A DNA stretch of 64,000 nt. Origin: Arabidopsis thaliana. Its lineage: Eukaryota; Streptophyta; Magnoliopsida; Brassicales; Brassicaceae. Shown here one piece after another: positions 1 through 13,431 of the stretch. Under the pieces are notes generated by a model. It made no database searches. It worked only from the letters and a program-made list of their open reading frames with translations, and had not been told where the DNA came from. How positions within the stretch are numbered: position 1 is the first letter of the stretch; every line of letters begins with the position of its first letter. The stretch covers positions 16,307,001-16,371,000 of the forward strand of contig NC_003075.7 in the NCBI RefSeq assembly GCF_000001735.4, written 5' to 3'. A program made the position numbers and the translations under genes.

Positions 1-503
1 CTGCTTCTCTCCTCTGCGGTTTGACTTGAGCTTCCCAATGAAGTCTCGCAGTTATTATGGCGGATAACGACCCCAGAAGTCTGCAGACCACTACCAATGT
101 CCATGTCCTTGCCCAGATTTACATGACTTAACATATGACTAGAGCTTGACCCACGCAAAAAGGACTCTCCAGGTAACAACATACCTGATTGCCCTTCCTC
201 AAATCCATAGCCATCTGAGAGAAGCTGTCGATCAGTCTTTGAACCATTGGAATTTAAATGATCAGAAGGCCCCAATCTAGAGCTGGATTCACCAAAACTC
301 CACCAGTTATGATTTTGAACAACATGCGAGCTAGAGCTTGCGTAAGTTGGTCGTCCTGAACCTGTAGTATTGTTTGGAAACTGAACATCCACTGGATTCA
401 GGATGTTATTGGAAGTAGTCTCTGAATTGGTGCTACAGATGGGTTCTCCATCTGCATAATTTATTCCAGTCGATGAATCACCAGTGCTTCGTGGACCTTG
501 CAT
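1..503 (-). CDS. MBR2: MBR2-like RING-H2 E3 ubiquitin ligase, N-terminal part (runs off the left edge)
   Basis: Reading the minus strand from the ATG at 503-501 gives an open frame of 167 codons to the window edge, starting MQGPRSTGDSSTG. It is Ser/Asn/Gly-rich and low in complexity, with no domain in this part. I recognise it as the N-terminus of Arabidopsis MBR2 (AT4G34040), known as a MED25-binding RING-H2 protein that ubiquitinates the Mediator subunit MED25 and promotes flowering. The catalytic RING should lie at the C-terminus, outside the window, so ligase activity cannot be judged here. The first coding exon starts in the exon whose acceptor AG is at 521-522. A long 5'UTR intron lies upstream. 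Identity rests on recall of the family sequence. The frame and start are clear. Confidence 0.8.
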   Translation of the reverse strand, partial: MQGPRSTGDSSTGINYADGEPICSTNSETTSNNILNPVDVQFPNNTTGSGRPTYASSSSHVVQNHNWWSFGESSSRLGPSDHLNSNGSKTDRQLLSDGYGFEEGQSGMLLPGESFLRGSSSSHMLSHVNLGKDMDIGSGLQTSGVVIRHNNCETSLGSSSQTAEERS

Positions 504-520
504 TGGACTTATTAATACCT

Positions 521-1372
521 CTGACCAAACACACAACAACGCTCCAGGACAGAAACCAGCGAAAAGTTATTAAGTTCTTGAGGAAACCTAAAGCCAGACA
601 AAAAGAAGGAGACACAAAAATTGAACAAACAATCCATTGATGAGAGTTTGGAAAGATATAACACAGGACTGAGAAACATATTCCCGGTTTACCATGTTGA
701 TTTCAAAGGGTCAGCCTATTATTTACTCCAGGCTAAGGAATGTAGCTCCAGGCCAGTTGGTACTCCAAGAACGGAATATCTGAAACGTCAGCGAGTAAAC
801 CATTAGTTTCAAAACATCCATCATATTTCACAAGTATCAATTTCATATAAGAGAAACTGCTAAAACACACTAAAAACTTCATCTGGAAGAACTCCATTAG
901 TAAGCAAACAACAGAAACATTTGCAAAACCATGACTTTAGCAGTTAACTAAGAAACCAACACTTCTGCTTAACTCAGTAAACTTCATTAGGGGACTCACT
1001 GAAATATACGGAAAGAAAAATCAAAGTCCTTGCAACATTATCTCAAAATCTTGTCGGAAATAGAGAAAAGAGAGAATGTAGCTACAGATAACTAAAGCGA
1101 ATTACAAGATTGCATCTTTATACATTCCGATTCATCACAAACAAAAAACAGTTAAGCACTAAAGAGGCTCCAATCATAAAGAAAGAAACCCTAAGGTTAG
1201 AGAATCCCGATCCTTTAGATTCACAGCTATTGCAATTGAATCAACACATTAAAACAAAAACCATTTCCACATAAAAAAAAACGATCCAGTAAATGAAATA
1301 GATTCAAGACCGATCGTCGAGCGGTAGAGAAAGTAAACAAAACAAAGACAGAGAATTGAAGAAACTGTGTAC
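521..1372 (-). other. Intron in the 5'UTR of MBR2
   Basis: On the minus strand a donor GTACAC follows TTTTTGCAG at 1373/1372, and an acceptor CAG lies at 523-521, 18 bases before the start codon. The resulting 852-bp intron separates a non-coding first exon (about 1373-1620; transcription start not determinable) from the first coding exon. Large leader introns often carry expression-enhancing sequence in plants, but that is inference here. Small ORFs inside it have no family resemblance. Confidence 0.6.
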
Positions 1373-1620
1373 CTGCAAAAATACCAATCAGATGGGTCTC
1401 CGCCAAAGTAATCTGCTTAGAAGTTTTGTAAGAAAAAACAATTAAAGGCGTTTCATTTATTGAATTTTCCGGTTGTTTGATTCTCAGGATGAGATTGCCT
1501 ATTTCCTTCAAAAAAGAACTCTTTAATTTACACAGAAAAGCTCTGAAAATTTCCACAGAAAATGAAGAAAGAAAAGAGCGTAAAAGGGGAAAGAGATGAA
1601 ATGGGTTATTAAAAAAAGAA

Positions 1621-3195
1621 GCAGTGGATGAGGGAAGAGAGGATTAAGAGGCGTAGAGATTACATGTGATGAATGATACTATCTTTTCTTACAAACACAT
1701 TTTCGTGTAATTAAAATTTAATTTGGTTCCAAAGATTTTAATCAAAAGAAGTTTGGTAAATTGAAACAGGCAGACATAATTTATTGTAAAGAGTTTTTAT
1801 TTATTTATTCATGACGTTGCTTGATGGTGCTTTACCAATTTTCTTCTCCTACGTTAGATTTTTTTCACTTTTTTTTTTGGTGTTTGTAATAAATGTGAAA
1901 AATGGACCGTTTAAAAACTTAAAGACGTTTGATTACTATATAAAGTAATTGTTTATAATAGAAAGTTAATTGAGACGTGAAATGGTATAATATTATTGTG
2001 TAACAGTTGTGTACACGTAGCTCTCATGCAGTTTTAGTGGACCCATATGGCTTGACTTGTATTCTGTTTTTGGGCTATTAAAGTCCAAAACAGAGACCCC
2101 TCTCAAGCCCTTCCTATTAATCCATCTAGCTAATAGAAACTATAAACGTGTCCTCTCTCTCAATTAAATAAGCTAGAAACATACTCAACCATTCGCATTA
2201 CGCACTTCATAGCGGTAGGTTTAGATTTGTCTAAAATACTTAAAAAAATTTTTGTCTAAGTTGTTGTCCGTTACAAAGTTTTTTTCTTTGTGACAACTTG
2301 ACAACATTGACAAATAGAAAAATAAATTTCGATGAAACCTATGAAATGGGCTATGGCCCAACTAAAAAGAGTGGGAAATTAAAGATGGGATGGTTCAAGT
2401 GTATACTTCGAACTTCCGACATTAGGGTCAAAGGATTTTTAAAAGGCAACCATTTGTTCCACTTTCTCGAACAAAAACGAGCCATTTATTAATATATAGT
2501 ACGGCTGAATTGGTTTTGTTCGTCATTGTGTAAACACAAAGTCATTCGAATTATGTTAGGGTCCGTTGATAATATAGACGGCCCATCCCACGCACATATT
2601 AAGTGTTCAACTCCATAGAATATCATATGGGACACTGTTTTTAATTTATAATCACCATTTAAAATGTTTAAATGTTTATGCAAATTGGATGGCTTCTTCA
2701 CACAACATTTATTTATTGGCCTTTCATTCCATCAAAGTAAAATAGCTTTTCAAATACATTATACTCTATACTCCTATACATGTAAATAACCATATGCATA
2801 TATATTTTTTTCAAATATAGGTCAACGCCATTTAATATAATTTTAAAAAAATTTGTTCGGAAAATATCACATTTCTTTCACTAGACAAGCCTTGTTACCA
2901 CACAATGTATCAATATGATCTAAAGGGCAAACGAAAGATCCTGACATGAAACGTTTAATTCTCATTTTCTCCAAATTTTATTTTTTATGTGAAGTAGATA
3001 AATTAGTATATATATATATATACCAAACTAGTGTGTTATGTTATGGCAAATGTTATATCAATTCGAAGGTTCCGCTATTGCAATATTCATTAATTTTTTC
3101 ATACCAATACTATTTTTCTTTCTCTTTTATTTTGTTTTTTAATAAATAAAAGAAATTAAGGATGATTAGTAAGGAAGTCGCCTACCAAGAGATTC
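1621..3195. other. Intergenic: divergent upstream region of MBR2 and CCoAOMT1
   Basis: AT-rich non-coding DNA with an (AT)n run near 3007-3022. No ORF resembles a protein family and I see no transposon ends. It must contain the distal promoters of the two divergently transcribed flanking genes. Confidence 0.6.
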
Positions 3196-3202
3196 ACCTA
3201 CC
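3196..3202 (+). promoter_or_regulatory. AC-I element (ACCTACC) upstream of CCoAOMT1
   Basis: Exact match to the AC-I box ACCTACC, about 640 bp before the CCoAOMT1 start codon. AC elements bind lignin-pathway MYB factors (MYB58/63/46 type) and are typical of CCoAOMT promoters. The motif is seen; its use is inferred. A similar CCTACCAAG sits just upstream at 3181. Confidence 0.55.
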
Positions 3203-3672
3203 ACGGTACACTTCAACACCGAAGCAGAGTTGTTGAATCCACTTTTTATTCCCTTCTCTAATCTCTACTCACCAAGTCTCCACTTTTTTTTCTCTTTATT
3301 ATATACATTTAAATTATTTAATATACGCCAACTACATACATATCCAGTGTAATTTCTCGTTACGTCACACCCCTTTCGTAATCGTCTAATTTCAGAAAAA
3401 TATCCAGAGGTTTAAATACATATTCCCATCATTAAATCTAGACATAAACACATCATACTCACAAAATTTGGCAGCAAACAGTTACTACAGACCCATAAAT
3501 GAAAAAACGTATTCACTTGTTTTCAATTTTCACATAACCACTTCCCTGAGTTTGGTCTCAATTTGATTGCCCCGCCGAGGCATTACTACGCCAAGTGCGA
3601 TTAAGGTCCCATACAGTGTAACGGGACCCACTATAAGACAGCGACCGACCAATTGCGTGTTAGGAGAGTTTC

Positions 3673-3679
3673 ACCAACC
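3673..3679 (+). promoter_or_regulatory. Second AC element (ACCAACC) in the proximal CCoAOMT1 promoter
   Basis: ACCAACC fits the AC consensus ACC(A/T)A(A/C)C. It lies about 70 bp upstream of the probable TATA box, which is a better position for function than the distal copy at 3196. Confidence 0.55.
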
Positions 3680-3745
3680 CCGGACCGGTTTTTACCGGAT
3701 ATAACAGAACCGGTACGAACCGGTCTCATTATCTTCCATCTTCTT

Positions 3746-3751
3746 TATATA
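3746..3751 (+). promoter_or_regulatory. Probable TATA box of CCoAOMT1
   Basis: TATATA in the context CTTTATATAGACC, 93 bp before the ATG. It would place transcription start near 3775-3785 and give a leader of about 60 nt rich in GAGA repeats. Confidence 0.5.
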
Positions 3752-3843
3752 GACCTCATGCCATGTGTGTGACTCACCAAGAAAAACACAATCGTTTAAT
3801 CTCACCCAAGAAGACAAAAACACAGAGAGAGAAAGAGAGAGAA

Positions 3844-4973
<1,130 letters not shown>

Positions 4974-6410
4974 TTTGACTCCTCCCTACTCTGAGTTTGT
5001 CCACAGTGGATTACTTTCCATCTTCTTATACCTTTCAATCGCATTTTCACCAACCACTAAAATGGACCTTTTTATGTATTTGTGTTAAGTAATATCTCCA
5101 TTGTCCTTGTTTTGCTTTCTTCTGAACAAAGAAATAATATGTACCTTACTTTTCTTCTTGGTCTCGTTCTTTTGTTTTTCTCCATGATACAACATCTAAA
5201 GAAATTATTTGTGTCACAGCAACGTAAGTCGATAAAATTAGTTGAACATATTGAGAAAAAGTTATCATAGACCTTCAATTGTTGAAAGTCGATGTTGGTA
5301 TTTGTCAATTGATATTAGATTACCAAATAAATATTAGACAGTAAGAAACGAACAAAGTAGGAAGATGTAGGTCACCGGTCTTTGAAAATTTATCAGATAG
5401 AATTCATAATACACAGTTAGGTAGTTTCAGTTGAGAGTTAAAAGGGAAAAATATGTAATTGTGTGTGATAAATACGTCAAAAATTAGTTGATGAGCAAAA
5501 TCGTAAACAAAAATACTTTTTTGCATTAGTTTTGTTGGATTCCCTATAAATACGGGTTCCCATATCTAACTCGTAGTTAGCATAATTATAAGCAACAAAT
5601 AAACACAAAATACTGAATTTAGAAATTTTCCAGAAAATTAATTAGAGATTTTACATTATTTTTACAAACTTTAGTGAATTATTTCTTAAACGTATGTTAG
5701 TTATTTATTAACTGAAGTTTCACATATTTGATAGAATAACATTTAAATAAAAAAATTTGAAGTAAGGTTAGAATGTTCTTATAATACTTTATAACTTTTT
5801 TAAAAGGTACAAGCCAAAATTATCGCAAATGTAAATAATAAATCATTGTAAAAATCTTAAACTAATTAAAAGATCTAACGCAATCTAAACAAAGATTTGG
5901 TATCATCGCCCATTTATGTTTTGATATAATCAAAACTGGTTAATAATTAAATTAAATTATCAATTTCTTAATTAGTTAGAATTCTTGTTAATGTAATCAA
6001 CTCACCATTATTTTAATTATTTAAAATATGGGTTAATATCTCTTAATCATATCTAAGATGATATTTTCTTCCATTTATGAAAAGAAAAATATGTTAATTA
6101 AGCATTAAAAAGAAGGAAAAAATAATTTAAATAATATTAAATATATATACATCGTTTTTAGAGTTCGAGTTCTTCCGTATTTACAGTTTCTCTTTTTTCC
6201 AAAGCAGGGTTTGGATTGGTAGTTTTTCTGGATTAATTTTGTCTCAAATTCTTTCTTCTTTTTATTTTTTTTTGTGAAATTCTTTGTTTTAATTGGTGTG
6301 ACATCGTTTCCAAAATATTTTCAAATTTGATTGCTTTTGAAGTTTTTTTTTTTTTTCTATGTTTTGGAATTCATTATACTAGCGTTGTTGTTTTTCTTTC
6401 TGCAAGAGTA
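4974..6410. other. Intergenic: CCoAOMT1 3' region and DML3 upstream region
   Basis: The first 200 bp after the stop are the likely 3'UTR, with T-rich stretches. The rest is AT-rich DNA without a supportable ORF. Near 6170-6410 it becomes pyrimidine-rich, probably the DML3 leader. No transposon ends or tRNA-like sequences were recognised. Confidence 0.55.
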
Positions 6411-9400
6411 ATGGAGTTTTCAATAGATCGAGACAAAAATCTTCTCATGGTTGTTCCAGAGACACGTATCAAAACAAAACAATTTGAAAAAGTTTATGTG
6501 AGAAGAAAATCTATTAAGCTTCCACAAAATTCGGTAATTTTTCCACATGAAATCAAAGATCGTGGTGAAGAAGAGAGTAAGGAGAAGGAATTTTTCCATC
6601 AAGGTAAACAAAATCTCTAATACCTTAATTACTTCCGTTTAGTAATTCTCCTTTTACTTGTTTTTTTTTTAATGAGAGTATGTGACAATTTCATAAAGAA
6701 ATTAGTTGTTTGACATACGAGATGGTTTTTTGACTAATTATATTTTTTGTTTTGAAAGATTTCCAAGCTAATTTTAATGAGCATATTTTTGATTTTATTG
6801 ATTGAGGAAATTTTCAGAATTTCGACATTTAAGTTTTTTTTTTGTTTTAAATATACTTTTGATTCGATGATAAGAGATTGGGAAAGCAGACTAATGATGT
6901 TTTGTTGTCACGTTCATTGATTAGAGATCTCTTATATTCATATTTGTCTACAATATATCATGCATGTGTTGATTTGTTTCGTTAATTCAATTTTTTTTTT
7001 TTCATGTTGACAGATGGTTCACAACACACTTATCAAAATGGCGAGACAAAGAATTCAAAAGAGCATGAAAGAAAGTGTGATGAATCAGCACATCTTCAAG
7101 GTAAATAATTTTAAATTCATTCTTAAAAAAGTTAGCTTATTGGTAAGTTCATTACAATTTATATTTAACCATCGTCACTTTTTATTTAACGAGTTTGATA
7201 AGCATTTTCAAAACCTGTCCTTCATCTGCCGATGCAGATGTGGTTATGTTCATCTTTGATTTTATTGATTGAGGATTTTTTCAGAATTTCGATTCATACT
7301 TGTCTGTAATATATCATCCATGTTGTTTTGTAATCAGTTAATTCACTTATTTTATTTTTAACTTTTATTGTAACAGATAATTCACAAACCACCCATAAAA
7401 AAAAGGAGAAGAAGAATTCAAAAGAAAAGCATGGAATAAAGCATTCTGAATCAGAACATCTTCAAGGTAAATACTTTTGAATTCATTCATTAAAAAAACA
7501 GTTTATTTGTAAGTTCATTACAGTTTATATATATTTAAATTGTTTATGATAATGTATTTTTGCACAATCGACTAATCATTACCCACTCATTCATTTATAT
7601 TTTATTTTATGGTGAAAGATGATATTTCGCAACGTGTTACCGGAAAAGGAAGGAGAAGGAATTCAAAAGGGACACCAAAAAAACTGAGGTTTAATAGGCC
7701 TCGGATCTTGGAAGACGGAAAGAAACCAAGAAATCCCGCCACCACTCGACTGAGAACTATATCCAACAAGAGGAGGAAAAAGGACATAGACAGTGAAGAT
7801 GAAGTTATACCAGAGCTTGCAACTCCAACAAAGGAAAGCTTTCCAAAGAGAAGAAAGAACGAGAAGATTAAGAGATCCGTGGCTCGGACTTTAAATTTTA
7901 AGCAAGAAATTGTTCTGAGTTGTCTTGAGTTCGACAAGATTTGTGGACCAATTTTTCCAAGAGGGAAAAAGAGGACCACCACACGACGCAGATATGATTT
8001 CCTTTGTTTTTTACTTCCGATGCCTGTTTGGAAAAAACAATCAAGAAGGTCTAAGCGTAGGAAAAATATGGTCAGATGGGCTAGAATTGCTTCTTCTTCA
8101 AAACTGCTAGAAGAAACTTTGCCTTTAATAGTAAGTCATCCGACTATTAATGGACAAGCAGATGCTTCTTTACACATTGATGGTAATCGAGTTTTTTTTT
8201 TGTTAATTTATCTGTTACATCAAAATTGTTTATGCTTATATCTAAAGTATCATTGTGTATTATTTTTTGCAGACACACTCGTGAGACATGTAGTCTCAAA
8301 GCAAACCAAGAAAAGTGCTAACAATGTCATTGAGCATTTAAATCGACAAATAACTTATCAGAAAGATCACGGTCTCTCATCTCTGGCAGATGTTCCTTTG
8401 CACATTGAAGGTAATCTAGTCTTATTTTTGTTCTTTTTTAATATATTGATTAAAAAGATTGTGATATATTTATTTAATATATTTTTGTTATATTATATCT
8501 ATATTTTATTGTTTGTACTTTTTTTTTGTAGATACACTAATAAAATCGGCTAGTTCTGTACTTTCAGAACGACCCATCAAGAAAACTAAGGATATTGCTA
8601 AGTTAATCAAAGATATGGGAAGATTAAAGATCAATAAAAAGGTAACAACGATGATCAAAGCTGACAAGAAACTCGTTACGGCAAAGGTTAATCTTGATCC
8701 AGAGACCATTAAAGAGTGGGATGTCTTAATGGTGAATGATTCACCAAGCCGATCATATGACGATAAGGAGACGGAGGCCAAATGGAAAAAAGAAAGAGAG
8801 ATTTTTCAAACCCGGATAGATCTTTTCATTAACCGGATGCATCGCTTACAAGGTACATTATTGTTATTATCATTATTGTTATTATGATCTATTTATACTT
8901 GTATTCTAAATTAGCTTACATATATATATAAGGAATCCAAGTATAAGTGAGTATGCTAAGTATATGATCATTTTTTGAAATTATGTTTCCTTCCATGATG
9001 TTTAAATGATTGTCTTGCAGGCAATAGAAAGTTTAAACAGTGGAAAGGCTCAGTTGTTGACTCAGTGGTTGGAGTTTTTTTGACACAAAATACTACCGAC
9101 TATCTTTCAAGGTAAAATCTTTGTTTAAATTGTTAAGAAATTTGAAAAACTAATTCATATAATAGATGATCACTTTGATTGTGAGTTTCTACAGCAACGC
9201 GTTTATGAGCGTGGCTGCAAAATTTCCTGTTGATGCAAGAGAAGGTCTATCATACTATATTGAGGAACCTCAAGATGCTAAAAGTTCTGAATGTATCATT
9301 TTATCTGATGAGTCAATATCAAAGGTGGAAGATCATGAGAATACTGCAAAAAGGAAAAACGAGAAAACCGGTATTATAGAAGATGAGATAGTTGACTGGA

Positions 9401-12254
9401 ACAATCTTAGAAGGATGTACACGAAAGAAGGATCTCGTCCCGAAATGCATATGGACTCTGTTAATTGGAGTGACGTGAGATTATCTGGCCAAAATGTTTT
9501 GGAAACCACCATTAAAAAACGTGGACAATTCAGGATTCTTTCAGAAAGAATATTGGTAAGAAAAACAAAACTTCTAATGAACTTTGTGAATAATTTATTC
9601 AAATGATTTAAGACTAACACTTTTTTTTTTTTCCTTGTTTTCTCAAGAAATTTCTTAACGATGAAGTTAACCAAAATGGAAATATTGATCTGGAATGGCT
9701 TCGAAATGCTCCATCACATTTAGTGAAGTATGTTTATGTTGGTTTTTATGTTCTCATAGATCTCATTATTAGTAAGCGATCATAAACTCTTTCTATTATT
9801 TTATCAGGAGATATCTGTTGGAAATCGAAGGGATAGGGCTGAAAAGTGCTGAGTGCGTACGACTGTTAGGACTTAAACATCATGCGTTTCCGGTATGAAA
9901 ATATTATTATGATTTTTCATTTAACATATATTATTAATTTTTACTGATAAAACCCATGTGTTAATGTGTAGGTTGACACAAATGTTGGTCGTATAGCAGT
10001 TCGACTAGGTCTGGTTCCTCTTGAACCTTTACCAAATGGAGTTCAAATGCATCAACTATTCGAGTTATGTTTTCTCATTAATTTGATTAAGAAAATACAT
10101 TACAAGTTACTAACAACTATCTCCTATCGATAAACATGAACTCGTTTCAGGTACCCTTCAATGGATTCGATTCAAAAGTACCTTTGGCCACGATTGTGTA
10201 AACTTCCCCAAGAAACTTTGTAAGTTCAAATGTTTTTCCTCAATTTAAGAAGCCAACTATTTTTACGCCATTTGAACACATATTACCTAATTTTATTTCT
10301 AAATATTTTTACAGATATGAACTACATTATCAAATGATAACATTTGGAAAGGTGTGCGTTACTTTTTTCTTTTTTATATTAATGAATAAAATAATATTGT
10401 TGGTTTAATCAAATTTTGTCAACTTTAGGTTTTCTGCACAAAAACTATTCCTAATTGTAATGCATGTCCAATGAAGTCAGAATGCAAATATTTTGCAAGT
10501 GCATATGTCAGGTACAATCTTTTTTCTCTTTCCTACTTTGATACTTAGATATAACTTAATTTGTTAATTCCATAAATATTAAAGAAAAATCTTAGAATAA
10601 TCATAAAAAATAATTGCTAAACGTCTCAGCTATTTTATATAATAAATTTTCTAAATATTGAGAGTGAATTTGAGTTTTAATAATTACATTATATATATAA
10701 ATATATAATGTTAGAATTGACAAATTGTGTTTTTTTTTAATAGTTCTAAAGTTCTTCTCGAGAGTCCAGAAGAAAAGATGCATGAGCCTAATACTTTTAT
10801 GAATGCACATTCTCAAGACGTTGCTGTAGATATGACATCAAATATAAATTTGGTAGAAGAATGTGTTTCTTCTGGATGTAGCGATCAAGCTATATGTTAT
10901 AAGCCACTAGTTGAGTTTCCTTCGTCCCCAAGAGCGGAAATTCCCGAGTCAACAGACATTGAAGATGTTCCATTCATGAATCTTTATCAGTCATATGCTA
11001 GTGTTCCTAAAATTGATTTTGACTTGGATGCATTGAAGAAAAGTGTAGAAGATGCACTTGTAATAAGTGGCAGGATGAGCAGTTCTGATGAAGAAATATC
11101 AAAAGCATTAGTGATTCCCACTCCTGAAAATGCATGCATTCCTATCAAACCACCTCGGAAAATGAAGTATTATAATCGACTAAGAACTGAACATGTGGTG
11201 TAAGTATCTTTATGTAAATACTGATTATACCATATAATTTATATGCATTTTTTGGGAATATATAATCTAATACTTGTTTTTTTTGCAGTTATGTGCTTCC
11301 TGATAATCATGAGCTGCTACACGATGTAAGTATACACATACTTTAAGCTACAAAAAAATGCAACTCTTTTGTATAATTAATTAGAAAATGCTTTTGGTTT
11401 TTTACATATATTATATAGTTTGAGAGAAGAAAACTTGATGATCCAAGTCCTTACCTTCTTGCGATTTGGCAACCAGGTATAATACAAGCATAATTTATCA
11501 TTGTTCACATAACTATAAACTAAATTTTTCATTCGAATAATTTTTAGGTGAAACATCATCCTCGTTCGTTCCACCAAAGAAAAAGTGTAGTTCTGATGGA
11601 TCAAAGCTTTGCAAGATAAAGAATTGTTCATATTGTTGGACTATACGAGAACAAAACTCCAACATTTTTCGCGGAACAATTTTGGTAAACAAAATTTACA
11701 ATTTGATATTTTAACATTGGTGACTTGAAACTCACATAAATTCAATTGATCAGATTCCATGTAGAACAGCAATGCGAGGGGCCTTTCCACTTAATGGAAC
11801 ATACTTCCAAACCAATGAGGCAAGCATTTTTTCTTATAATTTTTTGTCTGAGTTTTTACTTAATGGTTTTAAAGAGAACACAATGGTTTATTTTTCCAGG
11901 TTTTTGCTGATCATGAGACAAGCTTAAACCCCATTGTCTTTCGTAGGGAGTTGTGTAAGGGACTAGAAAAACGTGCACTATATTGTGGTTCAACAGTGAC
12001 ATCTATTTTTAAACTTTTAGACACAAGACGGATTGAACTTTGCTTTTGGACAGGTAACAAACATAAATATATATTAAATTTTTTGTTGAATTATGAAGTT
12101 AAAATAACTGTGGAATGTTGTGTGGTGCTGTGCAGGGTTTTTATGTTTGAGAGCATTTGATCGAAAGCAACGAGATCCAAAAGAGCTTGTCCGACGTCTA
12201 CACACTCCACCTGATGAGAGAGGGCCAAAGTTTATGAGTGATGATGATATATAG
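6411..12254 (+). CDS. DML3: DEMETER-like 5-methylcytosine DNA glycosylase/lyase
   Basis: Excises 5-methylcytosine in the nucleus to start active DNA demethylation. My 21-exon model: 6411-6603, 7014-7100, 7377-7466, 7619-8182, 8273-8410, 8532-8852, 9021-9111, 9195-9555, 9648-9727, 9808-9892, 9972-10063, 10151-10219, 10315-10351, 10429-10511, 10744-11199, 11289-11325, 11419-11476, 11548-11684, 11754-11819, 11900-12053, 12136-12254. It totals 3318 nt, 1105 residues. The N-terminus is Lys/Arg-rich. The HhH-GPD motif has GIGLKSAE with catalytic Lys near 654 and VDTNVGR with catalytic Asp near 672. The 4Fe-4S ligands are C739-x6-C746-x2-C749-x5-C755. The C-terminal demethylase domain holds KCSSDGSKLCKIKNCSYC and a FRGTILIPCRTAMRG-type fold. 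Exon 19 ends in a GC donor. Exons 2 and 3 are duplicates. Matches AT4G34060; the published protein may be slightly shorter at the N-terminus. Confidence 0.93.
7014..7466 (+). repeat. Tandemly duplicated exons 2 and 3 of DML3
   Basis: Exon 2 (7014-7100, 87 nt) and exon 3 (7377-7466, 90 nt) have the same phase and related products: both start D-x-S-Q-T, share K-NSKE-H in the middle and end S-HLQ. Introns 2 and 3 also match: both begin GTAAATA, then share TTCATT-rich and TAAGTTCATTAC segments. Stretches before each exon match too, for example TTTTGATTTTATTGATTGAGG near 6790 and near 7256. This is a genomic exon-plus-intron duplication in the disordered, basic N-terminal region. Confidence 0.75.
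11820..11899 (+). other. GC-AG intron in DML3 (intron 19)
   Basis: The exon ends ...ACCAATGAG and the next bases are GCAAGC, with no usable GT nearby. The acceptor TTTTCCAG ends at 11899. Joining gives the in-frame N-E-V-F-A-D expected in the family. AG|GCAAG is the strong consensus of GC-AG introns, which are about 1% of plant introns. Confidence 0.8.
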
Positions 12255-12411
12255 TTTCATTTTATTCTTTTTGGTCTAGTTAGCAAATTATTTAAACGAA
12301 CGAATCTTTTCTTATAATAACAAGCGATTCAACGATTGAGTAAATGCACGTACGTATTGTTTCTTGATTTAAATGCATGTACATTATAATTATTTCACAA
12401 GTGGTTTTCAT

Positions 12412-12537
12412 ATAGTAGTTGTGGATGAAAAAGAAGAGAGCCCAAGAGTTGGTCTTATGGTTATGCCTGGGTTTTGGATTGGTGGCAGTGTCATTCAAAA
12501 CCGAGTTTATGTTTCTGGTGTGAAGGTCCTTGAGTGA
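12412..12537 (+). pseudogene. Orphan C-terminal tail of a DUF641/GIL1-like gene
   Basis: Translating 12412-12537 gives 41 codons and a stop: I-V-V-V-D-E-K-E-E-S-P-R-V-G-L and then MVMPGFWIGGSVIQNRVYV, ending SGVKVLE. This is the conserved end of plant DUF641 proteins (GIL1 family), in which it follows ...SYMESVVKN-I. The body that should precede it is absent here, but a body ending exactly at VVKNI lies at 19952-21043. The tail is nearly undamaged. The next 100 bp look like its old 3'UTR. There is no start codon for it and it begins about 160 bp after the DML3 stop, so it is probably part of DML3's downstream non-coding DNA or transcript. Confidence 0.82.
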
Positions 12538-13430
12538 AGGATTTCAGGAACTGTCTTAATGCTTCTTCCCACTTTGTTGTGCAACTTTTATTTTCTCTTT
12601 GTTATAAGCAAGCCTATATGTATCAATGATACAGTATCATCTATTGTTCAAAAAAATTGGAATTAATATCTTCTTCGTCTCAACATCTTTGGGTCGATCG
12701 TTATTCGATGACAGTAGCAACTAGCGAGTCTCTTGTGATATATCCTAGCCAAGCGACCTCAAAACTTTTTTTACTTCGATTGTTGTCAGTATTTCTGTTT
12801 CAGACGTTTTTAGCAAAAAAGTTCTCATGGTGATAAAATTAGGCTTAAAACAGTATGACTCTGTCTTTAAGACTCAGTTTCAGATAGTAATAATAAAATT
12901 ACATAAACAAAGAGTGGTCATAGACGTGTATCTGTAAGTGTTGTCAGAGATCTGTTTTAGCTTCTTCTTCTAATTAATGACACACACAACATGACCATAG
13001 GCAGCAGAAAACAATTGTTATGATCGATTTAACTGATTGATTGTTCAATCTGGATATGATAGCTCACATGACAATGACTCCTGCATCAAGCAACTCTTAG
13101 TTAGATAGTCTTCTTGTGTCTCTCTTGCCACCTTTTCACTCATCAAGCAACTTGACCACTTGTATCGCTTTGCCCTCTAAAATTCTGCAATGAATCTCTC
13201 ATTATTGTATCCCCTGCTCATGCGCTTTCTCTTATAACAGCTGGAGAAGGTAGGCACTTGCATGTAAATTTTCTTACGATTTTTTTGTGTTGATTCCAGT
13301 AGTTTCATTTCATTCTCTTGAATCTTCTACTTTTTTCTCATACTTATGTTTATCACTGCAGCAAGTCATCTTGATTGAATTTTCGTGCACTGACAATATT
13401 GGATTCACAAGTATTGATTTGCTCAGCAGC
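12538..13430. other. Non-coding DNA after the DUF641 tail
   Basis: About 890 bp with no recognisable coding sequence. The first part resembles a 3'UTR (GT- and T-rich). The remainder is unassigned. Confidence 0.4.
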
Positions 13431-13431
13431 A

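Noticed and set aside
1227-1556. 109-codon minus ORF in the MBR2 leader
   Set aside because: Spans the predicted 5'UTR exon-intron border; no resemblance to known proteins.
7602-7982. 126-codon ORF on the minus strand inside DML3
   Set aside because: Antisense shadow of DML3 exon 4; hydrophobic low-complexity product caused by the Lys/Arg-rich coding strand.
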